Shown here one piece after another: positions 6,872 through 15,356 of a stretch of 64,000 nt of DNA (position 1 is the stretch's first letter; every line of letters starts with the position of its first letter). The notes beneath the pieces are model-generated. The model was not told the DNA's origin. It did not search any database and saw only the letters and a program-made list of their open reading frames with translations. The translations under genes and the position numbers were made by a program. Source of the DNA: JAOSJL01 sp963704035. Lineage in GTDB: Bacteria; Actinomycetota; Acidimicrobiia; IMCC26256; JAOSJL01. The DNA is taken from NCBI GenBank assembly GCA_963704035.1, contig CAVPGR010000002.1:310001-374000 (forward strand). The letters run 5' to 3'.

Positions 6872-9096
6872 CGGGTCTCACCGAAAGAGACGGCAACGTC
6901 GCGAATGTCGACGGGCTCGGCCGGCGCTGCGGCGACACGTTCGATGTTGACAACCGAGACCTTGTACTCGGGGATCTTGCTGACCGGGTCGAGGATCCGA
7001 TGCGTGAGCTGGTTGACCGCTTTGGCGCCGGGCCAGTGGAACGGGATGAACACGGTGTCAGGGCGGATCGTGGTGACGATCTTGGCAGGCAGTTCGATCT
7101 CTCCCCGTCGGGAACGCACACGCACGATGTCGCCGTGGGCGATGCCGTGCTCCTCGGCGAGGCTCGGGTGGATCTCACACAGGGGTTCGGGATACTGCTC
7201 GGTGAGTGGCCCTATCCGCCGCGTCTGTGTGCCGGAAAGATACTGACTGATGACACGACCCGTGGTCAGCCAGATCGGGTATTCGTCGTCGACCACTTCG
7301 CCGGGTGGTCGGAACGTGATGGCGGCGAACTTCGCGCGCCCTGATTCCGTCTTGAACACGCCATCTTCGAAAAAGCGCGGTGTGCCGGGATGATCCTCGG
7401 TCGGACACGGCCAGAAGATGCCGTTCTCGGCTTCCAGACGTTCCCAGGTGATCCCGGCGTAATCGGCGGTGCCGCCCGCCGATGCACGACGGAGCTCCTC
7501 GAAGATGTCGCGCGACGACTCGAAATCGAAGTACCGGCCTGTCCCCAGACGCCGCGCGAGGTCGCAGACGATCTCCCAGTCGCGTCGAGCGTTGCCCGGC
7601 GGCGGTACCGCCTCGTTGATCTTGATGACGCGCCCCTCGGCCGAGGTGACGGTCCCTTCGTCCTCTTCGTGGAGCGAACCCGGCAGCACGATGTCGGCAT
7701 GGTGCGCACTCTCGGAAAGAAAGAAGTCGACAACGCCGTAGAACTCGAGGTTGTCGAGGGCCTCGACGGTGTGGTTCGAGTCGGGCAGCGACACGACAGG
7801 GTTGAAACAGATCGACAGCAGCCCCTTGATCTCGCCCTCATGGATCTTGTTCATGATCTCCTGGGCGCTGACGCCCGGGCCGGGCAGGTCGTCGGCGTCG
7901 CATCCCCACACCTTCGACACCTGCTCGCGATGCTCGGGGTTGCGCAGGTCGCGCGCGCCGGGGAGCTGGTCGCACTTCTGGCCGTGTTCCCGGCCACCCT
8001 GTCCGTTGCCCTGCCCCGTGATCATGCACACGCCCGCGCCGGGTCTACCGATCTTTCCGGTGGCGAGCGCGACGTTGATGCAGGACCGGACGTTCTCGAC
8101 GCCCTTCGACTGGTGCTCGATCCCGCGGGCGTGCAACAGCATGCCCGTGTCGGATCGGCCCCAGATCTCGGCGGCCTCTTCGATACGCGCCGCAGGGACG
8201 CCGGTGATGTCGGCACCCCACGCCGGCGTGTACGACTCGACCGCGGCGGCTGCTTCCTCGAAACCCTCGGTGTGCGCAGCGACGAACTCGGAATCGACCA
8301 TGTCGCGCTCGATGAGGACGTGAAGAATCGTTCCCATGAGCGCCGAGTCGGTGCCGGGTCGCAATCCGAGGAAGAGGTCGGCGGTACGCGCGATCGGGGT
8401 GACCCGCGGATCGGCCACGATGAGCTTGGCCCCGTTGTCGCGGGCTCGCCAGATGTAGCTCGTGGTGATGGGTGCGCACTCCGCCACGTTGGCGCCGATG
8501 ACGAACACCGAGTCGGCGAGCGGAATGTCGGACCAGGGGTTGGGAGCGCGGTCGACGCCGAAGGCGCCCTTGTAGGCCGCTCCGGCGGAGACCATGCAGA
8601 GCCGGCCGTTGTAGTCGATGTTGGCGGTCTTGATACCGAGCCGTGCGAACTTGCCGAGCAGGTAGGCCTTCTCCGTGGTGAGGGAGGCGCCGCCGTAGAG
8701 CGCGAACGAATCCGGTCCGTAGGCGTCCTGGATGCGACGGATCTCGGTGACGACACGGTCGAGGGCCTTGTCCCAGCCCACGTGCGTGAATCCGTCGGCG
8801 CTGCGCTCCATCGGCTCGGTGAGCCGGTCGGGATGCGCTCCCTGGAGGTAGCGCTTGACACCCTTGGGGCACAGCTTCCCCTCGTTGAAGGGGAAGTCGT
8901 ACCAGGGCTCGAAGCCCACGACCTCGTCGTCGTGCACCTTGAGGATGACGCCGCACTGCTGACCACAGAAGCAGCAGTGGGTCTTGACCTCGCGGTCGAT
9001 CTCCAACCCGGCATCCCATCCTCCGGGCGGCGTCTCGTTCAGGTGCGGGCCGTAACGCTCGACCAGCGCTTCCTCGGTGACCGGTGGGCGAGCCAT
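6868..9096 (-). CDS. Mo-bisPGD oxidoreductase of the Nas/Nap/formate dehydrogenase clade
   Basis: Molybdopterin oxidoreductase of 742 residues. The N-terminal 4Fe-4S motif is HCCFCGQQCG followed by KLCPKG. The segment NGRLCMVSAG (about residue 165) aligns with the RxCM region that provides the molybdenum cysteine ligand in periplasmic and assimilatory nitrate reductases and formate dehydrogenases. The C-terminal molydopterin-binding domain (WLTTGR...SGTQTRR...HPSLAEEHGI) is complete. There is no twin-arginine leader, so it should act in the cytoplasm. It sits between a NarI-like cytochrome b and 4Fe-4S, Rieske and small membrane subunits. Nitrate or nitrite chemistry is inferred from the neighbouring nirK and HPP genes. 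Formate dehydrogenase remains a possible alternative. Confidence 0.88.
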   Translation of the reverse strand: MARPPVTEEALVERYGPHLNETPPGGWDAGLEIDREVKTHCCFCGQQCGVILKVHDDEVVGFEPWYDFPFNEGKLCPKGVKRYLQGAHPDRLTEPMERSADGFTHVGWDKALDRVVTEIRRIQDAYGPDSFALYGGASLTTEKAYLLGKFARLGIKTANIDYNGRLCMVSAGAAYKGAFGVDRAPNPWSDIPLADSVFVIGANVAECAPITTSYIWRARDNGAKLIVADPRVTPIARTADLFLGLRPGTDSALMGTILHVLIERDMVDSEFVAAHTEGFEEAAAAVESYTPAWGADITGVPAARIEEAAEIWGRSDTGMLLHARGIEHQSKGVENVRSCINVALATGKIGRPGAGVCMITGQGNGQGGREHGQKCDQLPGARDLRNPEHREQVSKVWGCDADDLPGPGVSAQEIMNKIHEGEIKGLLSICFNPVVSLPDSNHTVEALDNLEFYGVVDFFLSESAHHADIVLPGSLHEEDEGTVTSAEGRVIKINEAVPPPGNARRDWEIVCDLARRLGTGRYFDFESSRDIFEELRRASAGGTADYAGITWERLEAENGIFWPCPTEDHPGTPRFFEDGVFKTESGRAKFAAITFRPPGEVVDDEYPIWLTTGRVISQYLSGTQTRRIGPLTEQYPEPLCEIHPSLAEEHGIAHGDIVRVRSRRGEIELPAKIVTTIRPDTVFIPFHWPGAKAVNQLTHRILDPVSKIPEYKVSVVNIERVAAAPAEPVDIRDVAVSFGETR

Positions 9097-10184
9097 CAGC
9101 CGAAACCCCCGACGCGGGCACTCTGGGCCTGTGTGAGAAGTCGCCGACGACAGCGCGGGCAGGTCCGCTGGTAGTTGTCACCATCGGCGAGCGAGTAGTC
9201 GAATCCGAGACGGGGAAGAATCGCCTCGAGATCTCCGATCTGGAGCGCGGAGGCGAACGGCTTGCCGCAGCTCCGGCAGTCCAGGGCGCCGCCTCGCGCA
9301 CCCTCGGTCTTGTAGTACTCGATGCCGATGTTCGCCGGGCGTTGGAAGATGTGGAAGAGCTTGCCGAACGGGATGTACAAGAGGCCGAGGATCACTGTCA
9401 GAGCGTGCAGGTTCGTGAGGAAGACGTAGAAGCTTCCCTCCATCCAGAGGCTCGAGACCGTGAGCATGAGCCCGGTCACCGACACCGCGAAGAGGCCGGC
9501 GAGCGCGAGGAAGTCGTTGGAGCGTTCGACCGCGATGGCGCCGGGGTCACGCAGGCGCCGCGCCAGGAAGATCGCGACACCCGCCAGCACGAGGATCGCG
9601 GCGATGTCGAGGAGATGGAAGATGGTCCAGCCGAGCACGGAGCGGCTGGCGAACTCGAAGGTCCCGATGCCCGCAACGAACGCTTGATACTGCTGGGCGT
9701 CCTGTCCGACTGATTGGAAGTGCAGCCAACCGAACGTGAGGGGGAACGTGACCAAGACGGCGAGGATGCATCCCCAGAAGATGAGTTGGTGGGCGAGCCA
9801 CCGTGAGATCGAGCGCTGCCGGATGAAGGTCTGGAGCAGGACGTTTCGCACCAGGAGGCCGGGTAGGTGAGCGACGTTTCGCCCTCGGCGCCCGGGGCGC
9901 AGGAAGGCTTCCCATCCGCGACGGTTCAGGCGGGCGGTGGGCGGTCGGCGCAGCCAGACGGTGTAGCGGTAGGCCACTCCGAAGATGGCGAAGAGTGTCC
10001 CTGCGAGGTAGCCGGCGAGTGCGGCGTCGAACCAGCGAAGACCCTCGCTTCCGACGAACACGGCGACGATCGTGACCGCGACCGCGCTCACACCCACGAC
10101 CAGACCCCGCCGGTCCAGCGGCGCCGGGGCGTCAGCGCCTGGCGTGGAGACTGTCCGGGGGGCTGTGGTGGCGGGCGCCGTCAT
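9096..10184 (-). CDS. NarI-like cytochrome b membrane subunit with C-terminal zinc ribbon
   Basis: A 362-residue membrane protein with two N-terminal helices, then a core of about five helices carrying likely heme histidines in WLAHQLIFW, WTIFHLLDI and TNLHALTV...KLFHIF. This is the NarI/HdrE-like pattern for quinol oxidation or reduction. The last 90 residues form a soluble zinc ribbon (CRSCG and CPRC), unusual for NarI. The gene overlaps the molybdopterin gene by one base (TGATG). Its start lies 7 bases after a TAGGGT -10-like element, so this distal gene block may have its own leaderless promoter besides read-through from nirK. Confidence 0.82.
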   Translation of the reverse strand: MTAPATTAPRTVSTPGADAPAPLDRRGLVVGVSAVAVTIVAVFVGSEGLRWFDAALAGYLAGTLFAIFGVAYRYTVWLRRPPTARLNRRGWEAFLRPGRRGRNVAHLPGLLVRNVLLQTFIRQRSISRWLAHQLIFWGCILAVLVTFPLTFGWLHFQSVGQDAQQYQAFVAGIGTFEFASRSVLGWTIFHLLDIAAILVLAGVAIFLARRLRDPGAIAVERSNDFLALAGLFAVSVTGLMLTVSSLWMEGSFYVFLTNLHALTVILGLLYIPFGKLFHIFQRPANIGIEYYKTEGARGGALDCRSCGKPFASALQIGDLEAILPRLGFDYSLADGDNYQRTCPRCRRRLLTQAQSARVGGFG

Positions 10185-10197
10185 CGCGGCGACCCTA
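10185..10197 (-). promoter_or_regulatory. Candidate -10 element for a leaderless transcript (cytochrome b gene)
   Basis: On the minus strand TAGGGT (10197-10192) is followed by seven bases and the ATG at 10184. No ribosome site is visible. It lies in the 43-bp gap after nirK and would separate a nirK unit from the molybdopterin-enzyme unit. Confidence 0.42.
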
Positions 10198-10227
10198 GCA
10201 ACCGTTCTCGACTACCCCGCTTGTCGG

Positions 10228-11370
10228 CTATTCCCCTTCTGCGTCGGGAGCGTCGAAGATCTGCTTGTTCTCCGGTCCTGTCACGACCAACTCGGCCAGG
10301 GCACCCTTGTCGACGGCGCGCGTCAGTGCGTGGTCGACAAGCAGGTACGTCCCCGGGTTGTCGACGGTGAACTCCACCCAGGACGCCCCACCGGCAGGCA
10401 GCAGCGTCGTCTGCACGTTGGTCGACGGTTCAGAAGCCGCCTGGAGATGGGCCGTGTCGAAGATCTCCCCGATCACGTGGAAAGAGGAGATCAGGTTGGG
10501 CCCGCCGTTGCCGGCGAAGATCCGCACCCGGTCACCGACCTCTGCCTGAAGCGCATCCGGACCGGCGAGGCCCTGGAAGGAGCCGTTGAACACGACGAAG
10601 TTCGGGTCCTCGTTGACCATCTGGTCGAAGTCGAAGTCGAGGTGTCCCTCGGTACCGCGGGGCTGCTCCGTGTAGATCTCGCCCTGCATGATGTAGAACT
10701 CCTTGTCCACCGGAGGCAGACCACCCTCGGGCTCGACGACGATGAGCCCGTACATCCCGTTGGCGATGTGTGTGGGGACGCTCGGCGTGGCGCAGTGGTA
10801 CACGTAGACACCCGGGTTGAGCGCTTCGAAGGTGAACGACTTGCTCTCACCCGGATTGGTCTGTGTGCCCACGGCTCCACCGCCCGGGCCGTTCACCGCA
10901 TGCAGGTCGATGGAGTGAACGTTGGCGCTGCTCTCGTCGTTGGCCAGCGTGAGCGTGACGCTGTCGCCCTCACGGACCCGGACCATCGGCCCGGGAACCT
11001 TGCCGTCGAAGGTCCAGTAGGTGTAGACGGACCCGTCGGCAAGTTGACCCTCCAATTCCTGGGTCGTGAGATCGACGGTCACGTTCTCGGGCGGACGGTT
11101 CCCGATGGCCGTCGGGATCTCGGAGGGCGACTGACGGATGTCGTTGACCCCCGACGCCACGGACTCGGCGGGTGCAGCGGTGCCCCCCTGGGACGGTGTC
11201 TCCACCACGACTTCCTCTGTGCTGCCGCCGCCGGATCCGCCGTTGTCGGTGTAGGCCGCGGTGGCGAGCGCTGCCACACCCAGGGCGAGCGCGGCTATCG
11301 CCAGCACTGTCGCGCTGACCCCTCCCGCCTGTCCCACCGTGTGCCGGCCGCGCCGTGTGGAGTACCTCAT
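10228..11370 (-). CDS. nirK: Copper-containing nitrite reductase (NO-forming)
   Basis: NirK, 380 residues, reduces nitrite to nitric oxide outside the membrane. A single N-terminal hydrophobic segment (about 16-40) forms a signal or anchor, then a Gly/Ser-rich linker leads to two cupredoxin domains. Copper ligands are visible: H152 and H157 in HSIDLH with the catalytic Asp155 between them, H192 and C193 in YHC, H201 and M206, the substrate-pocket His298 in SSFHVIG, and a C-terminal VDHAL histidine for the type 2 site. The start at 11370 is fixed by AGGAG seven bases upstream and by the ATGA overlap with the regulator gene. Confidence 0.95.
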   Translation of the reverse strand: MRYSTRRGRHTVGQAGGVSATVLAIAALALGVAALATAAYTDNGGSGGGSTEEVVVETPSQGGTAAPAESVASGVNDIRQSPSEIPTAIGNRPPENVTVDLTTQELEGQLADGSVYTYWTFDGKVPGPMVRVREGDSVTLTLANDESSANVHSIDLHAVNGPGGGAVGTQTNPGESKSFTFEALNPGVYVYHCATPSVPTHIANGMYGLIVVEPEGGLPPVDKEFYIMQGEIYTEQPRGTEGHLDFDFDQMVNEDPNFVVFNGSFQGLAGPDALQAEVGDRVRIFAGNGGPNLISSFHVIGEIFDTAHLQAASEPSTNVQTTLLPAGGASWVEFTVDNPGTYLLVDHALTRAVDKGALAELVVTGPENKQIFDAPDAEGE

Positions 11371-12053
11371 TGTTCGCTCCTCTTGTTGTCGTTCTCGAAT
11401 GAGACTTGCAGACGGCACCCCGCCGACCGCGGATCGGTGTGCGTCAGATGGTCGACAGTGAGGCCACCTATCTGTTCGGCCATCCCCTCGGCCAGGCCGA
11501 GGTGGAGGCCGCAGACGGTCGCCGGGTCGAGCGACGCTACGTCGGCGAAGGGGCACCGCTGCAACGTCAGGGAGGCGGCCACCGCCGAGTGGCTCTCGAT
11601 GACCGGGTCGAATCCCTGGGAGGTGACGGCCTCCAGAAGTGCATCGAGGGGGTCGTCGGGGAGTCGGCTCCGGTCGACGCCGGCGGCGCAGCGTCCCGCC
11701 TCCACCGCTGTGGAACCGGTGCGTACGGCGAGCGCGAGCAGCACGGCCAGGCGCCGGTAGGCATCCGGCGTTTCCCACGCGCCCCCGAGGTCGGGTGCCA
11801 GGCGATACTGGAGGCGTGGTCGACCCGGGCGGTGACGCTCCTCGGTCTGTTCGGTGATCAGCCCCGCGTCGTGCAGGACAGTGAGGTGGGAACGCACCGC
11901 CGTGTGGTGCACGTCGACCTGAGCCGTGAGTGTCGGTACGTCGACAGGTGCGTCGGAGTCCGCGATCATTCGGAAGATCCGTCGACGCGTGGGGTCGGCC
12001 AGAGCGCGGGCGTGACGGGCGACGTCGTCCTCGGCGTTCGTCGGCGCCGTCAT
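11367..12053 (-). CDS. HTH regulator with C-terminal cysteine cluster (ArsR/SufR-like)
   Basis: Transcription factor of 228 residues. Residues 12-85 form a winged helix of ArsR/SufR type (DPTRRRIFRMI, then VHHTAVRSHLTVLHDAGLI as recognition region, then the wing GRPRLQYRL). The C-terminal half carries four cysteines (GRCAAG, RCPFAD, VCGLHLGL, AGCRLQ) in an order resembling Fe-S repressors such as SufR. Fe-S or NO sensing is therefore plausible. It is translationally coupled to nirK (4-base overlap) and to the membrane gene before it (ATGA). It probably controls this operon, and a perfect inverted repeat at 15331-15356 is a candidate site. This assignment is inference. Confidence 0.85.
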   Translation of the reverse strand: MTAPTNAEDDVARHARALADPTRRRIFRMIADSDAPVDVPTLTAQVDVHHTAVRSHLTVLHDAGLITEQTEERHRPGRPRLQYRLAPDLGGAWETPDAYRRLAVLLALAVRTGSTAVEAGRCAAGVDRSRLPDDPLDALLEAVTSQGFDPVIESHSAVAASLTLQRCPFADVASLDPATVCGLHLGLAEGMAEQIGGLTVDHLTHTDPRSAGCRLQVSFENDNKRSEQ

Positions 12054-13268
12054 GTCGTCGCTCCCGTCGGGTCTCGCGGAATGACGGAGCCGTTGACTCG
12101 CAACATCACGGCACGCACGGCGGTGTCGGTCGCCGCGACGCACAACGCGACGGTCCCCGCCGTCCGGAACCCCGCGACCAACAGGACAGCGGCCGCGTTG
12201 ACAGCCACGAGCGTGATCCAGGAGCGCGTGAGACGGAACCCCGAGCTCGAGCGCGACGTGTCCGCCGCCGCGCAGGACGGGCCCGAGATAGGCGAGCGAG
12301 CTCAAGAGGATCTGGGCGTACCCACCCACCACGAGGGCGAGGAGGACTGCGTCGCTGAAGGTCTCATGTCCGCGGAGCGCGTGGACCGCTCCCACGACCA
12401 CAGCACCCATCCACCATCCGACGCCGGCCAGGAGCCCGACCAGGCGCGGACCCGCCCACCGGAACTGCTTCCGTCGAAGGTGCGGGAGCAGGCCGGCGAT
12501 CGCCACGAGCCCGAGCGCGTACGCGCCGAGACCGACTGCCGCCACGAGTCGAGCATCGGCGGCGAGTCCGGCCCCGGCCACGAACACCGCGACTCCGAGG
12601 AGTGCCCCGAGCAGCCGTTGCGCTCTCTGGTCCGCGCGCGGCGACATCTTCGTACGTGCCTCGGTGGCAACGAAGAACGGGAGCGTCGCCGCGATCACGA
12701 TCCCGATGAGCCCGAGCAGGTTGACCGTCTCGTCCGCGGCGCGAAAGCCGGCGCTTCGCGGTCCCGCCGCCAACGCGGCACCCATCACGCAGCCGACAAC
12801 CCCTGCGACGAGTGCGATGACGTAACTGCCGACGGGAGCGTCGAACCGGCGGTTCCGGCCCGACGCCACAATGCGAACCAGGATGACGCCGAGAAGGGCG
12901 AGGGCCGCGACCACGGCGGTGGCTGCGACTCCGGTGAGGGCGTCGGGCCAGGCGAGCTCGTGACCGGCCGCCACACCGGCCGCGCCCACGGCCAGCAGCA
13001 CACGCTGGGTCATCACCATGCGCCCAGCCGGTGCGGCGCCTGCCGACCAGGTGACGGCGAACAGCTGCGAAGCGCCCGAGATTGCGAGCAGCAGGGAACC
13101 GACGAGGAACAGGTGCAGGGGGAGCCAGGCGCCCGTGTCGTGGGGGAGAAGCGCGAAGAGCGCGGCGACGAGTGCGAAGCCCGTGGCCAGCAGCAGCGTG
13201 GGTCGAGCCTGGCGTTGCACGTCGCTGACGCGCCGGTCGGTGTTCGTTTCGTCGTCTGTGTGGGTCAC
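12050..13268 (-). CDS. Multi-spanning membrane protein of the nirK operon (frameshifted)
   Basis: About 405 residues after correction, with ten or more hydrophobic helices (for example LPLHLFLVGSLLLAISGASQ, and GLLAGVGWWMGAVVVGAVHAL). The frame breaks at the CCCC run 12239-12242. Removing one base continues into a final helix and a stop overlapping the regulator's ATG. The histidine-bearing first helices resemble the membrane domain found fused in front of NirK-type copper oxidases in other actinobacteria, from memory. Here it is a separate gene two genes away from nirK. It may anchor NirK, pass electrons to it, or act on NO. GTG at 13268 overlaps the preceding stop. Confidence 0.68.
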
Positions 13269-13564
13269 CGCAGACCCAGCCGCTCACGCGCATCGGGCTC
13301 GACGTAGTCGGGCGTCCACGGTGGGTCCCAGACGATTCGGAGATCGACGGGTGTCTCCGGAAGAGCGATGGCAACCGCCGCCCGCGCCTGTGCAGGAAGG
13401 CTCTGCGACACCGGGCAGCCCGGCGTCGTCAGCGTCATCTCGATGACCACCGTGTCGTTCTCCGAACGTACGTCGTACACGAGACCGAGAGCGACGATGT
13501 CGACACCCAACTCCGGGTCGACGACGTCGCGCAGCGCGTTGCGAGCTACGTCGACGGGATTCAC
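13265..13564 (-). CDS. MIP18/DUF59-family iron-sulfur assembly protein
   Basis: A 99-residue MIP18-family (DUF59, PaaD/SufT-like) protein. The signature runs from DVVDPELGVDIVALGLVYDV (residues about 13-32) to TTPGCPVSQSLPAQA near 53, with the conserved cysteine, and ends in a WDPPWTPD motif typical of metal-sulfur cluster assembly factors. Overlaps of four bases on each side (GTGA) tie it to the two membrane genes. It probably helps mature an Fe-S protein of the operon, such as the cysteine-bearing regulator. Confidence 0.88.
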   Translation of the reverse strand: MNPVDVARNALRDVVDPELGVDIVALGLVYDVRSENDTVVIEMTLTTPGCPVSQSLPAQARAAVAIALPETPVDLRIVWDPPWTPDYVEPDARERLGLR

Positions 13565-14916
13565 GCGGTGCTCCCGACCCGTGTGAGGGGATTGGACACC
13601 GGTTCGGCCGAACGCGCTCCGCCTGTCGCTCGGCGGACACCCGTGGCGAGGTTCACCACGGCGATCGCGCCACCGACCGACACAGCGAGTCCACCTGCGA
13701 CGACGATGGTCGACGACGAGACGAGCAGGCCGACGACGACGGCCGCGAAGCCCATGGCGCACAGGAGATAGGTCGCGACGGCTGCAGGGCCCGAGTAGAG
13801 GTCGTCGAAAAGCAGCGGCGTTCCGTCGGGACGCTGTGCCATGCCCCGCTCGAACAACGTCGTCCAGCGGATGAACGGCACGATCTTGTGGGCGTGGCCG
13901 ACGACAGCCAGGCCCAGCCACGCCGACAGTGACACGATCTCCGCAGCGACCACCCGCGGGCGGTCCGTTGCGTCGAGAGGGGCGAGACCCCCGACCAACG
14001 CCAGAACAGCGGCGGTCAGCAAGGCCAGCGCCCCGGTGATGACAAAGGCGTGGAGGAGGCCGAGGCGCCGCTGTCGGTGACGGAGAACTCCGCCGAGCGA
14101 CGTGAGGTGCGCGGCGATCCCGATCCCGACGATGGTCCCGCCGATCAGCGCCAGAGGCCGGGAGAAGAGAAGGCCCACGGTCAACACAGGGGCGCCGGCT
14201 GCAAGGCACGCGACGGCGACCGTTCCGCTGCGCGCCGACGGTCGGTGCGCGAGGAGGAACATCGGCCAGAGCTTCTCGGCGACGGCCACGTAGGTGAGAC
14301 CCAACCAACCGAGCAGACCCAGATGTGCATGGGCCATGACCCGGTTCTGGAGAAGTGGGAACCATCCGTGGGTCCGGTCGAACGCGTAGACGATGCCGAA
14401 AGCCGCCGTGGCCACGAGGAGTGCAACCGAGCACCGCAGTCCCCACACCGTGATGTCCGCTTGACGGGTGGCGAGCGGACCCGAGAGGTTCCACGCGGCG
14501 AGCAGGACGCCGACGAACGTCATGGTTCCCCCGGCCCGCACCATCCACGACGGATTGTGGGCGAAGCCGCTCGCCAGCACCCAGACGCCGGGAATCAGGA
14601 GGAGTGCCGTCATGCGTGCGACGGCGACGGAGCGCAGGCGGCGCCCCGCCACGACAGGCCCGAACTGATGCAGCGCTCCGAGGACACCGATCGTGAGGAA
14701 CCCGAGCATGACGGTGTGGGTGGCAGACACGACGCCCGGGTGGCCGGGCCACTGCACAGCATGGTCCGCGGCCAGAGCGACCGCGACACCCCCGAGGACC
14801 AGACCGACACCCGCGGCGACGAGGAACGTCAGCGGCACGTCCGCGGGTGGTGTGGGGGGACCTTCGCCGGGACCGTCGCCGGAGATGGTGACCGGGACGC
14901 TCACGGGGCCGGTCAT
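13561..14916 (-). CDS. 12-TM histidine-rich membrane protein, heme-copper oxidase I/NnrS-like
   Basis: A 451-residue polytopic protein with about twelve helices after a Pro/Gly-rich N-terminus. Histidines recur inside helices in patterns reminiscent of oxidase or NO-reductase subunit I and NnrS: ATHTVMLGF, ALHQFGP, MAHAHLGLLGW and VVGHAHKIVPFIRW. Such His sets usually ligate heme or copper. No cytochrome c subunit is nearby. In a nirK operon the attractive reading is NO metabolism or copper/heme handling for NirK, but the sequence does not decide it. ATGA and GTGA overlaps join it to its neighbours. The start codon assumed is the ATG at 14916. Confidence 0.72.
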   Translation of the reverse strand: MTGPVSVPVTISGDGPGEGPPTPPADVPLTFLVAAGVGLVLGGVAVALAADHAVQWPGHPGVVSATHTVMLGFLTIGVLGALHQFGPVVAGRRLRSVAVARMTALLLIPGVWVLASGFAHNPSWMVRAGGTMTFVGVLLAAWNLSGPLATRQADITVWGLRCSVALLVATAAFGIVYAFDRTHGWFPLLQNRVMAHAHLGLLGWLGLTYVAVAEKLWPMFLLAHRPSARSGTVAVACLAAGAPVLTVGLLFSRPLALIGGTIVGIGIAAHLTSLGGVLRHRQRRLGLLHAFVITGALALLTAAVLALVGGLAPLDATDRPRVVAAEIVSLSAWLGLAVVGHAHKIVPFIRWTTLFERGMAQRPDGTPLLFDDLYSGPAAVATYLLCAMGFAAVVVGLLVSSSTIVVAGGLAVSVGGAIAVVNLATGVRRATGGARSAEPVSNPLTRVGSTA

Positions 14917-15275
14917 GGAACGACGGCCACCAGGCGGCGGGTGCGGTGGTGCTCGAGGGCGCGTCCCACCTCGTCGAGGTCGCGGCCGAGAGGTACGTGG
15001 GCGAGCAGTTCGAGGAGAGCGTCGTCGGCCACCTCGCTGCCGTCGATCTCGCGCAGCGTGCCCGAGATCTGTGCCAACCGGTGACCGCCCTTGCCCGAGA
15101 TCTCGTGAACGGCCGCGGACACCCGTTCGCCGTCGGGCACCCCGGCGAGGCCGTCGTCGCCGAAGCAGTAGATCCGATCGTCGTCCGACGCGTAGCGAAC
15201 GGGCAAGGGCTTCTCGAGGCTGGGGCCATCGATCCAGATCGTGTGGTGACTACCGATCGCTCGGGCGAGTCCCAT
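14913..15275 (-). CDS. Small protein, first gene of the nirK operon
   Basis: A 120-residue soluble protein that may adopt a PNPOx-like split-barrel fold (TIWIDGPSLEKPLPVRYASDDDR then IYCFGDD, and GGHRLAQISGTLREID). It is not assigned with certainty. It opens the operon, and its stop overlaps the next start (ATGA). The ATG at 15275 follows GGAGG at good spacing, but the SD-ATG module is present three times in tandem. Two upstream ATGs (15291, 15306) lead into a short overlapping frame ending at 15250. If one C of the CCC at 15286-15288 is a miscount, all three ATGs would be in frame and the protein would begin MEAQRMEAQRMGLARAIG. Confidence 0.72.
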   Translation of the reverse strand: MGLARAIGSHHTIWIDGPSLEKPLPVRYASDDDRIYCFGDDGLAGVPDGERVSAAVHEISGKGGHRLAQISGTLREIDGSEVADDALLELLAHVPLGRDLDEVGRALEHHRTRRLVAVVP

Positions 15276-15316
15276 ACGTTGCGCCTCCCATACGTTGCGC
15301 CTCCATACGTTGCACC
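15273..15316 (-). repeat. Triple tandem repeat of the SD-start region
   Basis: Three copies of a 15-16 bp unit (minus strand GGAGGCGCAACGTATG) place three SD-plus-ATG modules in a row, with ATGs at 15306, 15291 and 15275. The spacings are 15 and 16 bases and differ only by a C-run length (CC against CCC). Confidence 0.85.
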
Positions 15317-15330
15317 GTCTCTCTCGAGCG

Positions 15331-15356
15331 GTATTTCTAGCAGCAATCCGAAATAC
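15331..15356. promoter_or_regulatory. Perfect inverted repeat, candidate operator of the nirK operon
   Basis: GTATTTC (15331-15337) and GAAATAC (15350-15356) are perfect 7-bp arms separated by 12 bases. The AT-rich arms stand out in GC-rich DNA and lie 56 bases before the first gene, where promoter elements are expected. The operon's own Fe-S-type HTH protein is an obvious candidate ligand. No -10/-35 pair is certain. Confidence 0.55.

Noticed and set aside
7390..9174. Long open frame (594 codons) on the + strand
   Set aside because: It is antisense to the molybdopterin enzyme, shows no family motif and arises from the high-GC codon bias of the real gene.
5749..10184. A cytochrome bc1 complex
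   Set aside because: A Rieske protein and a cytochrome b-like protein are present, but the cytochrome is NarI-like with a zinc ribbon and no cytochrome c1 or true QcrB is found.
11406..13307. Long open frame (633 codons) on the + strand
   Set aside because: Antisense to the regulator and membrane genes of the nirK operon. Charged low-complexity translation with no recognisable domain.
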